The position numbers and the translations under genes were made by a program. Shown in pieces: positions 14,026 through 26,200 of a stretch of 64,000 bases of DNA. Position 1 is the first letter of the stretch, and every line of letters begins with the position of its first letter. Source of the stretch: Acanthaster planci (Eukaryota; Echinodermata; Asteroidea; Valvatida; Acanthasteridae); the NCBI RefSeq assembly GCF_001949145.1, contig NW_019091355.1, positions 2,694,209 through 2,758,208 of the forward strand. Reading direction: 5' to 3'. The notes beneath the pieces are model-generated. The model had not been told where the DNA came from and ran no database searches. It saw nothing but the letters and a program-made list of their open reading frames with translations.

Positions 14026-14689
14026 ATGCCGCGACTGCATACACAACAAACTCACACAAACACTCGGTCAGATGACCAGAATTTGAATCTGCGTTTGCTC
14101 GATCAAGGCTTGTTAGGGTAAAAAAGGAAAACTTTCGGGTCAACATAAGGAGGAACCTTTGTCATATTTGACCCGGAAAAGTGTTTTCCGAATAACAGTT
14201 GACAAATAGTTCACAACGAGTAATGCCTTAAATCAGTGCGTATGAACATGAGTCTTTGGTTATTTTTTAACAAATACAGCACAAGGAGTGTAAACACGTT
14301 TTGAACCAGGTGATTAAAAGTTACGTCACTAAAATCAAACTTTTTATTTTGTCTCTCATTGCAACGAATCATTTTCTTTGAATAAAGTGTGTCGTCTTTT
14401 TTTAAGCTTTCTCTGCTGATTACTTTTAATTTACCTTGATGACAGAATTTTTCACCTAAATAGGCAAAAATTTGTCCTGCTTATTTGTATGACTGGGTTT
14501 CATATCAATATGGCTTCCACCCCCCCCTCTGTCACTAACTACAACCATAGCAACAACATAACGTCTTCATCATGCATCATTTTTCATTTGAATTCAAGTT
14601 AGTCAATAGCTTTTCCTATCCTCTAATCGCTTTCTTATATTTTTAGTTTATTTATGTGTTTTCTGTTAGATTGAACGTTTTATGTGGCG

Positions 14690-14805
14690 GGCCTAGAAAT
14701 GAACAGCGCCCCCACGATGGATGACACGTCGACGGCCGGTCGGTGACGTGCGAGAGTCAGAAATTTTTTTTATCATAGCGCCCTCAATCAGCTAATGTGA
14801 TCAAA
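14690..14805 (+). promoter_or_regulatory. Probable promoter and 5' UTR of CAMLG/GET2
   Basis: Locally CpG-rich compared with the flanks, directly before the start codon, with a CRE-like GGTGACGTG near 14740. An in-frame TAG at 14776-14778 closes the reading frame above the chosen start codon. No TATA box is obvious. The transcription start is not determined. Confidence 0.4.
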
Positions 14806-17672
14806 ATGGCCGACATTAGTGTCAGACGAGAGGCGAGGAGGAGAAAACTGTTGCAGAGTTCAGAAGAACGGCTGCAGAAAATTAAGCAGTTGAATGAGAA
14901 AAAACAAGGTAAGACTTGGGTCGGCTGAACGGGACTATCAAATGTTTAATGATACACAAGTGACCAGCCCAGGTTGGGCGTTGTCTTCATTTACGACTGA
15001 CGTCCAGGTGGTATACTGGTAGGTAGCCTTAGCCCCACTAGTGTGGCACGGACTCTCACTCCCGATCCATCCTTAGCCACACATCCTTATACGCAATTTC
15101 GTGTCGGCGTATTGAACATTTCGGCGCACCCACAATAAAGTCGTTGAACGTTATGTCACTGACACTTGACCCCTCATCGTCTCGACGGCTGTTCCATGTC
15201 AAGACATGTAATACACGGACTGGTCGATAAGATACTACATGTACCAGTGGCAGTGGGCTCTTCCAAAATTTTGGCAGCAGTTTAGATGTCTTGACATGGA
15301 ACAGCCGTCGAGACGATGAGGGGTCAAGTGACGTAATATTCAATGACGTTATTTTAAAGATGGTGACTGTGAGAGCGAGCCCGTGAAATTGAATGGATAA
15401 AGGCAAAAAGACTGGAAAATACCTGAATAACGTGAGTGAAATCATTCAATAAATGGTTTTTAGAAAGCGGAAAGGTCAAGAATCATGTTCATGTGCAAAA
15501 GAAATTGCGTCCACGATGATAAGTGGGTGCGCCGAAATGTTCAATACGTCGACACGAAATTGCGTATATGGATGTGTGGCTAAGGATGGATCGGGAGTGA
15601 GAGTCCATGCCACACTTGTGGGGCTAGTAGGGCCTAGGCCTATGTAAAAAAAGTCCTGTCCTAGTCCTAGACTAGCCCAACACTTAGGGCTGTAGTGGCT
15701 CTCTTTTATAATCTGTCTCTTTTCTGTCGCCACCACAGCCCTACTTCAAGAATTCCATAAATGTTGTGTTGAAATTACTAAATACATTTGCTGAAGTTAG
15801 GCTATTACATGCGGATAATTTCAGAGAATTTTGCCACTGGTGAACCGAAGGAGGATTCAGTGTTGTTGGCAGCCATAACAACACCAATTGCCTCAGTCAA
15901 CCAAGCACAGTCTGAGAGTGCAAAGGAAGGCGACAGCATAACTTCTACGTTGCCACCAGAATGTTTACAAGCACGTCGCCCTCATCAGACAGATGTTGAC
16001 AGAACCACAGCAGAGTCAGGTGACCAGACAAACAACATACCAGAGTTTCACGCCACCGAGGAAGCAACCAGCGCAAGCGTCAGAAAAATGTTTGGTGAAG
16101 TTGAAATGGACTATGAGGGTGACACTGAGGCAGTGTCCAGCACAGCGTCAGTTGCCGCTAGTCAAGAGACTTCGGAGAGAAACCTGAAATTTCCTCAAGA
16201 GAGTGACCACAGCCCAGAATCCACTGCCAGTGTGGAAGACTCAGACCCCGACAACTGCACTTCCGTCGCACATTCCCCACACCCCGCTCCCAGCAAGCCT
16301 ATTCCAAATAGCCTTTTACAAAATAGATCTCCACCCATTCCTCCATTTGGCAACATTCCGAGTTCTGCGGCAGCTACATCGCCATTGCCATCTCAACCTG
16401 GGACACCTGTACATGTAGTTAGACAAGATGCACACGATCCCTCTGTTGCAGCTGACACTAGGCACTTCTTGACAGTGAGAGAAATGTGTGTAGTCCTTCT
16501 AGCAATTCTGCTGCGCCTCTCACTAAATACCGATTGGTTTCAAAGCTTCATTGGCCAGGTAAGATTTTTTAAACTGAAATAGAGTTAGGTTAATTGACCT
16601 GTATTTATCAATCAATTAGCATTTCCGTTACATTACCGAACTGAGTGATATATCAAAACAGGGCTCGGTTTACTCCTTCTAATGCAAACTGAAACAAAAC
16701 TAACGAAAAAAATGGCCTCATTTGTGGCATCCGATCACAAATATTCAAGCAAATTATTCAAAGTTAGGACTTACTCTTAATGAAAACCTGACCCTGTGCA
16801 TGCACCACTGGGCCCATTGGCTATTTCTGAAACGGTCTATTCATGGCCGCAGTGTGACTAAATAAAATTTCTTCAAAGCATTTCAGCGAGGGACCTTCAC
16901 CTTTGTCATAATGATCAACTGAAATGATCCTGCAACTTTGTCAGTTGTTGTACAGCTGCTCAGGTAATGACAAGGTGTCATCTCTGTTTCCAATTTCCTT
17001 GTTTTGCAGTCGGTAATCATTCCATTTATTGCACTGCAAGTCATGTTCTTCTGTCTGAGTCCCCAGACTCAGGTGAGTCACAGTTTCTCTCGTTTGTTTT
17101 CCTAGGGAAGGGTCAGAAAAATCTAGTATGTCATTTTGTAAAGACATGCTTGCATCTCATGTGTATGTGACAGGAGGACGTCAAAATGTTTGCCCCAAAG
17201 TAGAACCAGACACAAGATTGTGACAAGTGTTGTATGTTGTATATCAAGTTATAGGAATGATAAATTGCCTTATTTGAATATTGTGCTGCCTGCCATGTAG
17301 AACTCGTGCAGACTCGAGAAACTCAAGGGTGAGCTCATTAATTTCATTAATCTTATCTTTTGAAACCTGGAAAGAAACATAGGGTCACCAATGAAAATGT
17401 ATTTTGTACAGTTGCTTAAAACCAGTGGCCAGATTTGTGAGCTAAAGTGAGCTTTACTGCACAGTTTTTTTCCAATTTTCTTCTCCCAGCACCCGCCAAG
17501 TGGTCTTATAGTGAAACTTCTAAGCTTTGCAGCCGTTATGAGCAACATACCCCAAGCCACCATCCAGAAGATTCAACTGGCCTTTTCCTTAGCAAACCAG
17601 TTCTGCCAAGATCTGGCATTCTACCTGTTTGCATTCATCTTGACACATGAAATCGTGGAAGTTCTTTCGTGA
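14806..17672 (+). CDS. CAMLG: CAMLG/GET2-like tail-anchored protein insertase receptor
   Basis: Four exons: 14806-14908, 15825-16558, 17010-17072 and 17490-17672 (stop TGA). They join in phase to 360 residues. The N-terminus has the basic motif of GET2/CAMLG (VRREARRRKLLQSSEERLQ), which in the family binds the cytosolic ATPase GET3/TRC40. A long Ser/Thr/Pro/Glu-rich, probably disordered segment follows (about 35-250), then three hydrophobic segments at about 255-273, 277-294 and 340-355. The last exon (SNIPQATIQKIQLAF, then LAFYLFAFILTHE) matches the human SGIPAEVINRSMDTY and FFTFIFCHE region. Family role: with GET1/WRB it inserts tail-anchored proteins into the ER membrane. The protein is longer than the human one (296), mainly in the linker. 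An in-frame TAG upstream supports the start. Confidence 0.9.
15030..15626. mobile_element. Foldback (long inverted-repeat) element in CAMLG intron 1
   Basis: The left arm, about 15030-15215, is repeated in reverse complement on the right in two blocks. The inner block (about 15277-15340) mirrors the segment near 15150-15210 (GACGGCTGTTCCATGTCAAG and its complement). The outer block (about 15525-15626) mirrors about 15030-15130 (for example ATCCATCCTTAGCCACACAT and its complement). About 180 bases lie between the two right-hand blocks. No transposase is present, so this looks like a non-autonomous foldback/MITE-type insertion. Confidence 0.75.
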
Positions 17673-18582
17673 GGACAGCTATTTTGTTTCCCGTGGTGTT
17701 CATTCTTTTCTCATTCAGTTTGGTGTATTTTATATGTATTTCTGACAGTGTTCCAAGGATTCTACAGCTTAGCAAAGATTCTCTTGAGCAAGGCCATTGA
17801 CAGATATTTTAGACAACTCTTTGTACATTTATAAAAGTTTAGTGACTAAACTTGTTAATTTTCTCCGTTCCAAAAATTACTTTAATTTCTTTTACGGACT
17901 CCTCCCCCCCAAAAAAGTAGAAAAAAATGCTACGCGCTTCTTGTGGTGAAGTTGCTGTAAACCTGAAGTGTGCTGAAGATGGTGTCACTGTTTTGCTTAT
18001 GAATGTGGAATTTTACATTTGGATAAAATCCCAAACACTGTGAAATGTACTTTGGTTATGGCAATAAAGAGTGTGAACAATTAAGGCATATGGGCGTACA
18101 TGTACATGCTAAGGGTGCCATTTACGGATTTTTTTGCGTGTTCCCTCCCGTGAAGTCGTAACAGCTTGTTCAAAAAAAAGAGAAAAGTTGTGCGTCGTTG
18201 TGTTAATGGCAATAAACATTGCAGTCAGTGGCATGAAACTGTGTTTTACAAAATAAGTTTTTTATTCTTGGAGAGGTTGTTACTTTTTGGCAATTGTCAA
18301 AATTTGAAGAGACGGATGTCAAAAGATAGGGCTTTTGTTAGTCTCCAATTAAATAAAAGCCAAACAGGAATTACAAAAAAATATTTTTTCGTTAATTTAA
18401 ACATTTTTTTTCTTTAATTAGGAAGATGTATCTAGTGATATTGCGTGACAGAAAGTGGCCTTTTACTCAGCTTATTTATCATAAACCTCCGATTTCCTCT
18501 AAAAGCCACCTGGAGGGATTACAGAATATTGCCAGGATTGGGTAGGCTAAGGCGGGGGCAAAAAACTCCATGGGCGGTGTCG
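17673..18582. other. CAMLG 3' UTR and flank
   Basis: Non-coding sequence after the CAMLG stop. It contains AATAAA at 18063-18068, and the following 500 bases are AT-rich with homopolymer runs. No gene seen. Confidence 0.5.
18063..18068 (+). terminator. Candidate CAMLG polyadenylation signal
   Basis: AATAAA about 390 bases after the CAMLG stop codon, in a suitable AT-rich context. Identified from the hexamer only. Confidence 0.5.
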
Positions 18583-19434
18583 GTCACTTTGCCCATTTAC
18601 AACTTTGCCCATTTGCCATTTCACTCAATTACCACTTCGCCCGCGTGCCACTTTACCCACGCACCACTTCCCCCACGACCTTTGTCAAAGTTGAAAAGAG
18701 AGGCGGACACATTTGAACAAATACTCAACCCCTCTTGAATCCACCCTGAACGGCAGAAAAGATGAAAACATCAAATAACAATACTTAGATATGATTGATT
18801 GAGAAACTGTCGAGGCTTTCTTTGATGTAACCTGATGCAAAGTTTAGCTTTAGCGGGTGCGGCGTAGCGTAGAATGGCTAGGAGCCCGAACCACTCCATC
18901 CAGCGATGCGACAACGTAAAATACATGTACATATACATTACGAGTTTTTGTACAACTCTACGGAGCTCTGGAAGTGCCGTCTGACTCGTTGAGATCCTAT
19001 ATATCAGATGTCAACATCCTGAGATAATTTATCGTAGGATGATGATATCCTGCGTTAATTTATCACTGGATCATAAAAGTTGGATGACGACATCCTAAGA
19101 TATTTTATTTCAATGACTTAGTTTAAAGAATTAGAGTCGTCTTTACGCATGTAGGTACTTCTGTTTTTCACGAGGTCTCAGTGCACGCTGTTGGTAAACT
19201 TAGGAGTGTTGTAACAGAAACAGTGCTTTTGAAAATGTGTTTATTGTGTCTAAGGCTTGATTTATTGGTTATTGTATCCGTAATCTTGCACGCTAAAGGA
19301 TGTGGAGATTTGTCGATTAATCACAGGCCTACTTACTTGTGAAATAAGCGAAATACTGTGTGAAAAGTGGCGTGTGTGGGCGAGGTGGCACGTGGTGAAG
19401 TGGTAAATGGGCAAAGTGGCAAATGGGCGAAGTA
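18583..19434. mobile_element. Non-autonomous element with inverted, internally repetitive ends
   Basis: The left end (about 18583-18665) consists of repeated units such as CACTTTGCCCATTTGC. The right end (about 19366-19434) carries the reverse complements (GCAAATGGGCGAAG, AAATGGGCAAAGTGG). The ends are therefore inverted and each is made of short direct repeats. The interior holds about three 31-base imperfect tandem units at 19007-19115, with the core GATG(A/T)CNACATCCT. No transposase reading frame is present. The termini are estimated from where the similarity stops. Confidence 0.6.
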
Positions 19435-19959
19435 ACTGTACGGCCGAGAGGGCCCAGCAACAAACACTTTCTAATGGAAGTTTGTGTTCCCTGGATTCTC
19501 AAGGACACATATGCTTTGGGTTTTACACACGTAAGAGTTTGGGGATTCAGGAAGAGTGTGCCAATTTTAAGGTTGGGGGTCGAAGCTGGGGTAGGGCCTA
19601 CAGTTAAACAAACTGTCCTTGCGCCATGAGTTATTTAATCTTTTTTTTGTGGCGTGCTCGATTTTCAAATCAACTTATTGTTATAGAGACGGCTATGTCT
19701 ATTCCTCCATTTCGCTCCTCGGGGTGTGCACTGTATAAACGGGGAATATTGAATGATTGTATGCATTTTCTTCTACCTCAAGGCAAGATTACAAACCTTA
19801 GAATCCCAGTTAGAATTAGCCATCGACTCAGCGGCCCAAGTTAGTGGTGCAGTGGGGACAGACAGGTTACCTTGAAAGAGCCAACACTGTACTTTCTACT
19901 GCCTTTTTAAGGGCCGAGGATTCATTTAAGAATGAAAGAATTTGAAAAGTAATTGAAAA

Positions 19960-20250
19960 AAATAACCCAATCCCACCCCACCCGACCTGGGTACGCCAAT
20001 GGCCCGAGAGGTGGGGGCGGGGCTCTTGCACCCCTCTCCCCCGCCCGGGCCGGCTCTGCGCGCGGCCAGGCTCTCGCTTGCAATTACAGCGCCACCAATC
20101 CAACATGCTCGTTTATGACGTGGCGCAGCCATATTTGTCATAGACAGAAGCTCGTTCGTGAGATACGTACTCGTACTGCAAATTACCGTATTTTTAATCG
20201 TTCATCATCGATTCTATGTCGAGGTTTTATCTATAGGTAGTATATCCAAA
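19960..20250 (+). promoter_or_regulatory. GC-rich TM9SF3 promoter region
   Basis: A short GC/CpG-rich island ends directly before the TM9SF3 start codon. It holds a CCAAT box (19996-20000), an Sp1-type GGGGGCGGGGC (20013-20023), a second CCAAT near 20094, a CRE-like TGACGTGG (20116-20123) and a GCAGCCATATTTG YY1-type site just after it. This fits a TATA-less housekeeping promoter. Factor binding is inferred from motif resemblance only. Confidence 0.5.
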
Positions 20251-23200
20251 ATGTGGAGAGGAATCTTACGGTTATCCTGTGTACTTTCTGCCGTGTTCCT
20301 GACTGTAAAAGCAGATGAACACACCCATACAGTAAGTTGTTTTTCGGGGGTTGTAACGTTACACGTACCGGTGTCGCTGGTGGATGGCGAGTGTTATAAC
20401 TTCGACATGTTCGACCTATCTTTTAAATACTTGAGCCTGGGCAAACTTAAACGATATCCCAGTACAGCGATTTGCATCAGCTAATGTGTTTTATTCAGTG
20501 ATGAAGGAGAACGGGATCATTAACCCAAACCACCGCAGCCAAACAGCTACACAAATAATGGCAGTCATCAATCGTGTCGCTTAGCTAGCAATCATGCTGA
20601 GCCTAGTTAGTCATGCTACTTGTTACTATTATTAGTAAGGTTGAAACGGTTCTCAAAAATTCCAAGGAATCACCAAAAATACCTCTTTCACCACCTACTG
20701 GCTTCCATAAATGCCAACGTAAAACGGTTGGGGCTTCAATGATATTTCTGACTTCAAAATCTGTCAAAATCTGACCGTTTTCGCTCAACACACGTACAAC
20801 ACTCGAACATTTCACTGCCTGCTCCATTCAGATGCACGGACCGAGATTTAGCATCTGCAATAACTCTATGGGTGAACATGGTCCTCTCAGAAACATGCAT
20901 GAGTGGCCTATACGTGGTCTGGGCACAAAGACTTGTTGATCGTGACGGTTGGGAGAGCCAGTGACTGTTTGCGACTATGGGTGAACATGGTCCTCTAACG
21001 AAACTGCAGGAGAGGCGCAAATGTAGTCGGGGCACAAGACATATTGACCAGGAAACAGTCATTGGTAGCACTCCCAACGGTCACGATCAACAAGTCTTGT
21101 GCCCAGACCACGTATAGGCCACTGATGCGTGTTTCTGGGAGCACCATGTTTCGCCCATAGAGTTATTCCGAATTCTAAATCTCGATACGCGCATTTGAAA
21201 GGTCCAGGCAGCGAAAATATCAGGTGCTGTGCACTTAATCTAAATATAGGCCTGGTAGAGATTCAAGTGCATGTCTAGATCAGCCCTAGCTCGTAGCTTG
21301 GAAACCGAGATGTAATGTGGTAATAAGCAGATAAAGAACCATTTTATGGGGAAATTCGACATTTAACACTGTTGCTGCGCAGGTAGCAATTTTAAAATGA
21401 AATGGACCATACTTTTCTGTTTTAAAATGAATCCTCATGAAATTCGACATACAACAAAAGGGGAAGGTTTGAATTTTTTCCAGTAGACCCCCATACTCGT
21501 ACGTCTGCCTATTTCTTCATTAATTACCATCAAGTCTGCATTCCAGATTGAAAAACAATGAGCAGTCCTTACTTTTAGGACTTCCTTTTCTTTCACTCAA
21601 TTTTGTAACTTCTTCTATGACGTGTCACTGGTATAAATGGAATGCTGTGTATTAGTGTAAAATCTCATTCAATTTTATGGAGATGCAGAGAAGAACCATC
21701 ACAAGGCTGAACGTGTTCATTCTATTGTATTTGTCATGGCAGTACACAACGAAAGAGGAAGTAGTGTTATGGATGAACACCGTGGGTCCGTACCACAACA
21801 GACAGGAGACCTACGGCTTCTTCTCCTTGCCATTCTGCCGCGGGCCTAAAAAAGACATCAGCCATTACCACGAGACTTTGGGAGAAGCCCTGCAAGGAAC
21901 CGAGCTCGAATTCAGCGGGCTGGACATAGATTTTGCAAGTATGAGACAGATTTTCTTTAGAGAAGTTTTTTGTTCATTTTCTTGTGAACAGACACCGACC
22001 TGTAAGCCGCCAGATTTTCAAGCAGTGACCAGAACTCGATGTACATAATGAGAATTGCAATGCACATGCTTAATGCTTTAGCAGGCAGGTAGAACATTTT
22101 CAAAACCTTGTTACAGCCCCTTTCATTTTTAACCCTAACTGCTAAGCATATCGTTTGGCTTACACTACACAGTACTACAAAATACTAAGTAACACTCAGA
22201 GCCTAAAGGACCTAGCACTACAGATTACTACTTCTGGCTAGGTTACTTCCATCGTTACTCGTACAGAGAACAATAAAGCCATGCATTCATAGTGCCACAG
22301 CACTGTATGGTACATTGTCTTTTCTATTTTATCTTATGGCTTTAGAGAATAATAAGGTCACGTCCTCTTACAAGTGAAAGGACTGAATAGTACATTTTAC
22401 TACAACTAGTAATTCTTAGTACTGTGTAGGGTTAGGGTTAAGATACCATTTGACCATCCCTGTAACCTCAAACGGTAGTACTGTTCAGAAACCTGGGTAG
22501 AAATGGGTATTGGTTCAAATCCAGTTGGAGCAACCCAGAGCAAAATCAATCCGGAGTAAACATCGTGAAGCCACAATCATCCACATTCTTGACTTTGTTC
22601 GTATTATTTATCCTTCTTAAATCTCAGACAAGAAAAGGCACAGACGTGAAAACACAATTTATGATTAAACCAACATCACCATCGGTTCTTCTCAGAACCA
22701 CACACTCATAAAAGAGATATTTTTCTCGTACATGGTGCAACTGGAAGCCTAACCTAATTTGGTACTTCCACTATGCAGAGCTCCAAGTCTTCTCCAACAT
22801 CATTTTCAATCTTTGCCTCTTGTCCCACGGCGTGTCAGGAAATTACACTCATATACGTGTGCACATTGTGAATGTGTGATCTGGGCATCCACATATGGTG
22901 CATTTTGGGGGAGGTTGACACGTGTCTGGGTCTTGTATACTGCACCATTGATTGGTTTGCTGAGGCAGCACATGTGGCTGTTCTCCCAACGTAGAATAAA
23001 CGTGCAGGACTTACATGCACACCACAGTGCATTGCATGCAAACTGTTAATTTTTATCAGTACTGGGTTGGCCAAGTGTATACTTTTGCACATGTACTGTA
23101 CGTGTGACCCAAAGCCATAAATGACTTCTACATGTAACTTGTCCTCAGTGGTAGTTCAACCATAACAGTCCCAAATCCTCCAATTTCGGTACGATTTTTA

Positions 23201-26200
23201 CCTACACCCTAGCGGGTTAGGGATTTATTTGAACAATTGTGTGAAAGTAAGCAGTGAAGCCTCATTCACTGGGTACATTTGTCAAGAGGTGTTTACAGGA
23301 ACCTCTGCAAATCCTCCACTGAGCAGGAAACCAATGACACATTCTTTGCGTTTTGATCAACCCTAACCCCAAGGGTGAATGTAAAAATCATGGTGAAATC
23401 GGAGGATTGAGGACTGTCAGGCTAATGGGGGAATCAGATCTTGTGTGAAGCAGTTATGGGGACATACGAGAGTGTGTCTTTTTCATGCTCAAAATTCTCC
23501 AAGTGTCTAAGATTTTGAAGGGTTTTGGAGGTTTGGGATCAAAGAAGGCTGTCCTGTAAAATCAAAGTCTCCCAAAGTCACGTGTATGGATCAAATATTG
23601 ACGAATACACGTGCATCAGTTCTTGTGTGTTTGGATACTTGTATTTGTGGGACACATGTACTGAAAAAGTTCACTTCAGTGAAAAAGGAGCAAGGGGCCT
23701 GTTTTTATCTGATGTTTTATTTAAAAGTTTTAAGTGACTTTGTGAAATCTCTTCTGGTTGAAACTTTGATCTTTGTTAAGTGGTACAGTGTAGTGGTGAA
23801 ATGCAAAGAAACTCTAAAAGATGCTAGTTGAGTTCACCTGTTTCGTTTCCTAGTGACCTTGTCAAGTCATTGGCGCTTTGAGAGGAATGACACCAGCATT
23901 ATAGTTGCCGGAAAAAAAGGTCTTTTCTAGTTATTTTATGGGTAGAGATTTCAAATTGCTCCGTCTTGATTTGATTCTAGCCAACGTGCCACAGACCAAG
24001 TACTGTGAGGTGGAGCTGACAGAAGATTCGCACAAAGCCTTTGTCTACGCTGTAAAGAACCACTACTGGTATCAGATGTACATTGACGACCTGCCAATCT
24101 GGGGTGAGTGAGTCGGAAGAAACATGTCTTGATCTTCCTGGAGCTAGAGAGATGTGACATGGAGTGTCTCAATTGTCGGAACCAAAATGGTGGACTATGG
24201 ACACATAATGAACAGCCATTTTGGTACCAGAGCCTGAATTTGCCGCCACTGTCTCTCTACGCAGCTCTGGACTTTGTGTGAATGGGGAAGGTTAGGGCCA
24301 GCAACCCTTGGGGGGTTAGGGTTAAACCCAAATCATGTTGTGTTACACGTGAACACAGCCTCCTGGCTATTGTCTTGTGCAGTCTCAAGTTTAGATTCAA
24401 AACTACTCAGTGTCAATTTCCAGGTATCGTCGGTGAATCGGAGGAGGCCTCTGAGAAGGTTTCTGACTACTACATCTGGACGCACAAAAAGCTGGACATT
24501 GGCTACAACCTCAACCAGATAGTGGACGTGAACCTGACCAGCGAGACCAAGGTCAAACTAGAGAAAGGAGTCAAAGTACCTTTCTCCTACGAGGTAAGCC
24601 TGTAACTTTCCCTCTCTCCGTATCCCTTGTTATAACTCCTAAACATTCAAGTAAAGTCTCCTCCATTTGCTTCCAGCCCAAATACAGATAGCCACATTTA
24701 TGTTTAGTTGGAGCAGATTTCTTACTTAGTGTTTTATTTATGTTTAGCTACGTTGGTTTCTACAAGCTTTAGCAGCTCTACATTGGGTTGTTTTCCTCCT
24801 CTGCCCCCGCCCCCCTTCACAATGGCCACACCTCGACCCCAATCCCAAACACTAGGAAATTCTTAATCCTGTGCTATGAAGTTAGCTGCCATCTTGTGCT
24901 GTGTTAAAATTTAAAAGAATCAGGGTTTTTGTTTAATCTACCTCAAATAAGCTTTTCATGTAACTGAGTCTAGTTTGCTGGTTAATTAACCCTAACCTTC
25001 CCTAACCACACAGAATTGAACACCAGTAAAGCGTATGAATTTGTGGCACTGGGTACTGTACCCCTAAACTGCTTGTGCTTGAACATGGGTTCAGGCATAC
25101 CCAAAATAAACAGAGTCCAATAGTTTTGGGGCACAGTTTACCATATGGTGTTGGAATTTGTGTGAATGGGTATGGTTCCTAGTAAATCACTCTGGGGAGT
25201 TAGGGTTAAGATGGATACAGGTTGGGCAGGGCAAAATAAATCCAAAATTAAACTAATATGGCCATCTTTGGCTGTAGGCGGTGTTTAAAATGATTAATTT
25301 CTCCTTTGGCTGTAGGTCAATTGGAAGAAATCGTCAGTGAACTTCAAGAAGCGCTTTGATAAATACCTGGACCCCAATTTCTTCAACCACAGGGTGAGTG
25401 CTGTTCAATCAAGTTTCGCTGTGTGAAAATTCTCAAAGTTATTGTTCATTTCAACAGTGTACAGATTCAGCTTGTGGTAGAAGCCACATGCTTTCCCAGA
25501 GGTTTTTTACCAAATTTCTATGCATTCTTCTGTTAACCTTCCTATGCTAAGATGCATTCTTGACACAGTTGTCAAATCAGTTAAATTTCCCATACGTGTC
25601 TGTGTACTGGGGGAAATCAATTGGAAGGCATTTTTGACTGTTTTTGACGGTTAAAACAGAAGGAGGGTTAATGTAACATTTGTCTGCCTCTTTTTCACAG
25701 ATTCATTGGTTCTCAATTTTCAATTCCTTCATGATGGTCATCTTCCTCGTGGGTCTTGTCTCCATGATTCTTATGAGGACACTGCGCAAGGACTATGCCA
25801 GATACAGCAAAGACGACGACCTTGATGACATGGTATGACACACTGCACACTGTCCATATGCGGCCTTGAGAAAAGGACACTGTTAGGCTAAGTTTTATAT
25901 TTGGGGCAACAATCTCAGAACACGGTCTTTAGTTTCCAAAAAGCGGTTAATTTATGGAAATTGCCTGCCAAACAAATGAAAAACAGATGTCAAATTCAGT
26001 GATATTTCCATGCCATATCACATAGGTAAGGCGTAACTGGGACACGCAACTGTCACACTTTTGGACTGGGTACGGTCTGCCAGTCACATATATTTAACCC
26101 CAGTATGGATCTTCGCCTGTGCGCCTGAAGAGCAAAAGTAACCACTTACACATGATGCAGAACAGGAAACCAATAAGAACTCACTCCCAATCATGAATAT

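Larger units (their letters stand above)
11545..14689. other. Drgx 3' UTR and intergenic region
   Basis: This follows the Drgx stop codon and reaches the CAMLG promoter. It contains AATAAA signals at 11938-11943 and near 12452 and two stem-loops at 13941-14025. An imperfect stem-loop pairs a GGAAAACTTTCGGGTCAA arm near 14126 with its near-complement ending near 14189. I see no further coding exon. Confidence 0.55.

Noticed and set aside
22505-22520. GGTTCAAATCC, a tRNA B-box match (similar at 13109 and 54988)
   Set aside because: No A-box at the right spacing and no acceptor stem or cloverleaf can be formed. At best decayed SINE fragments.
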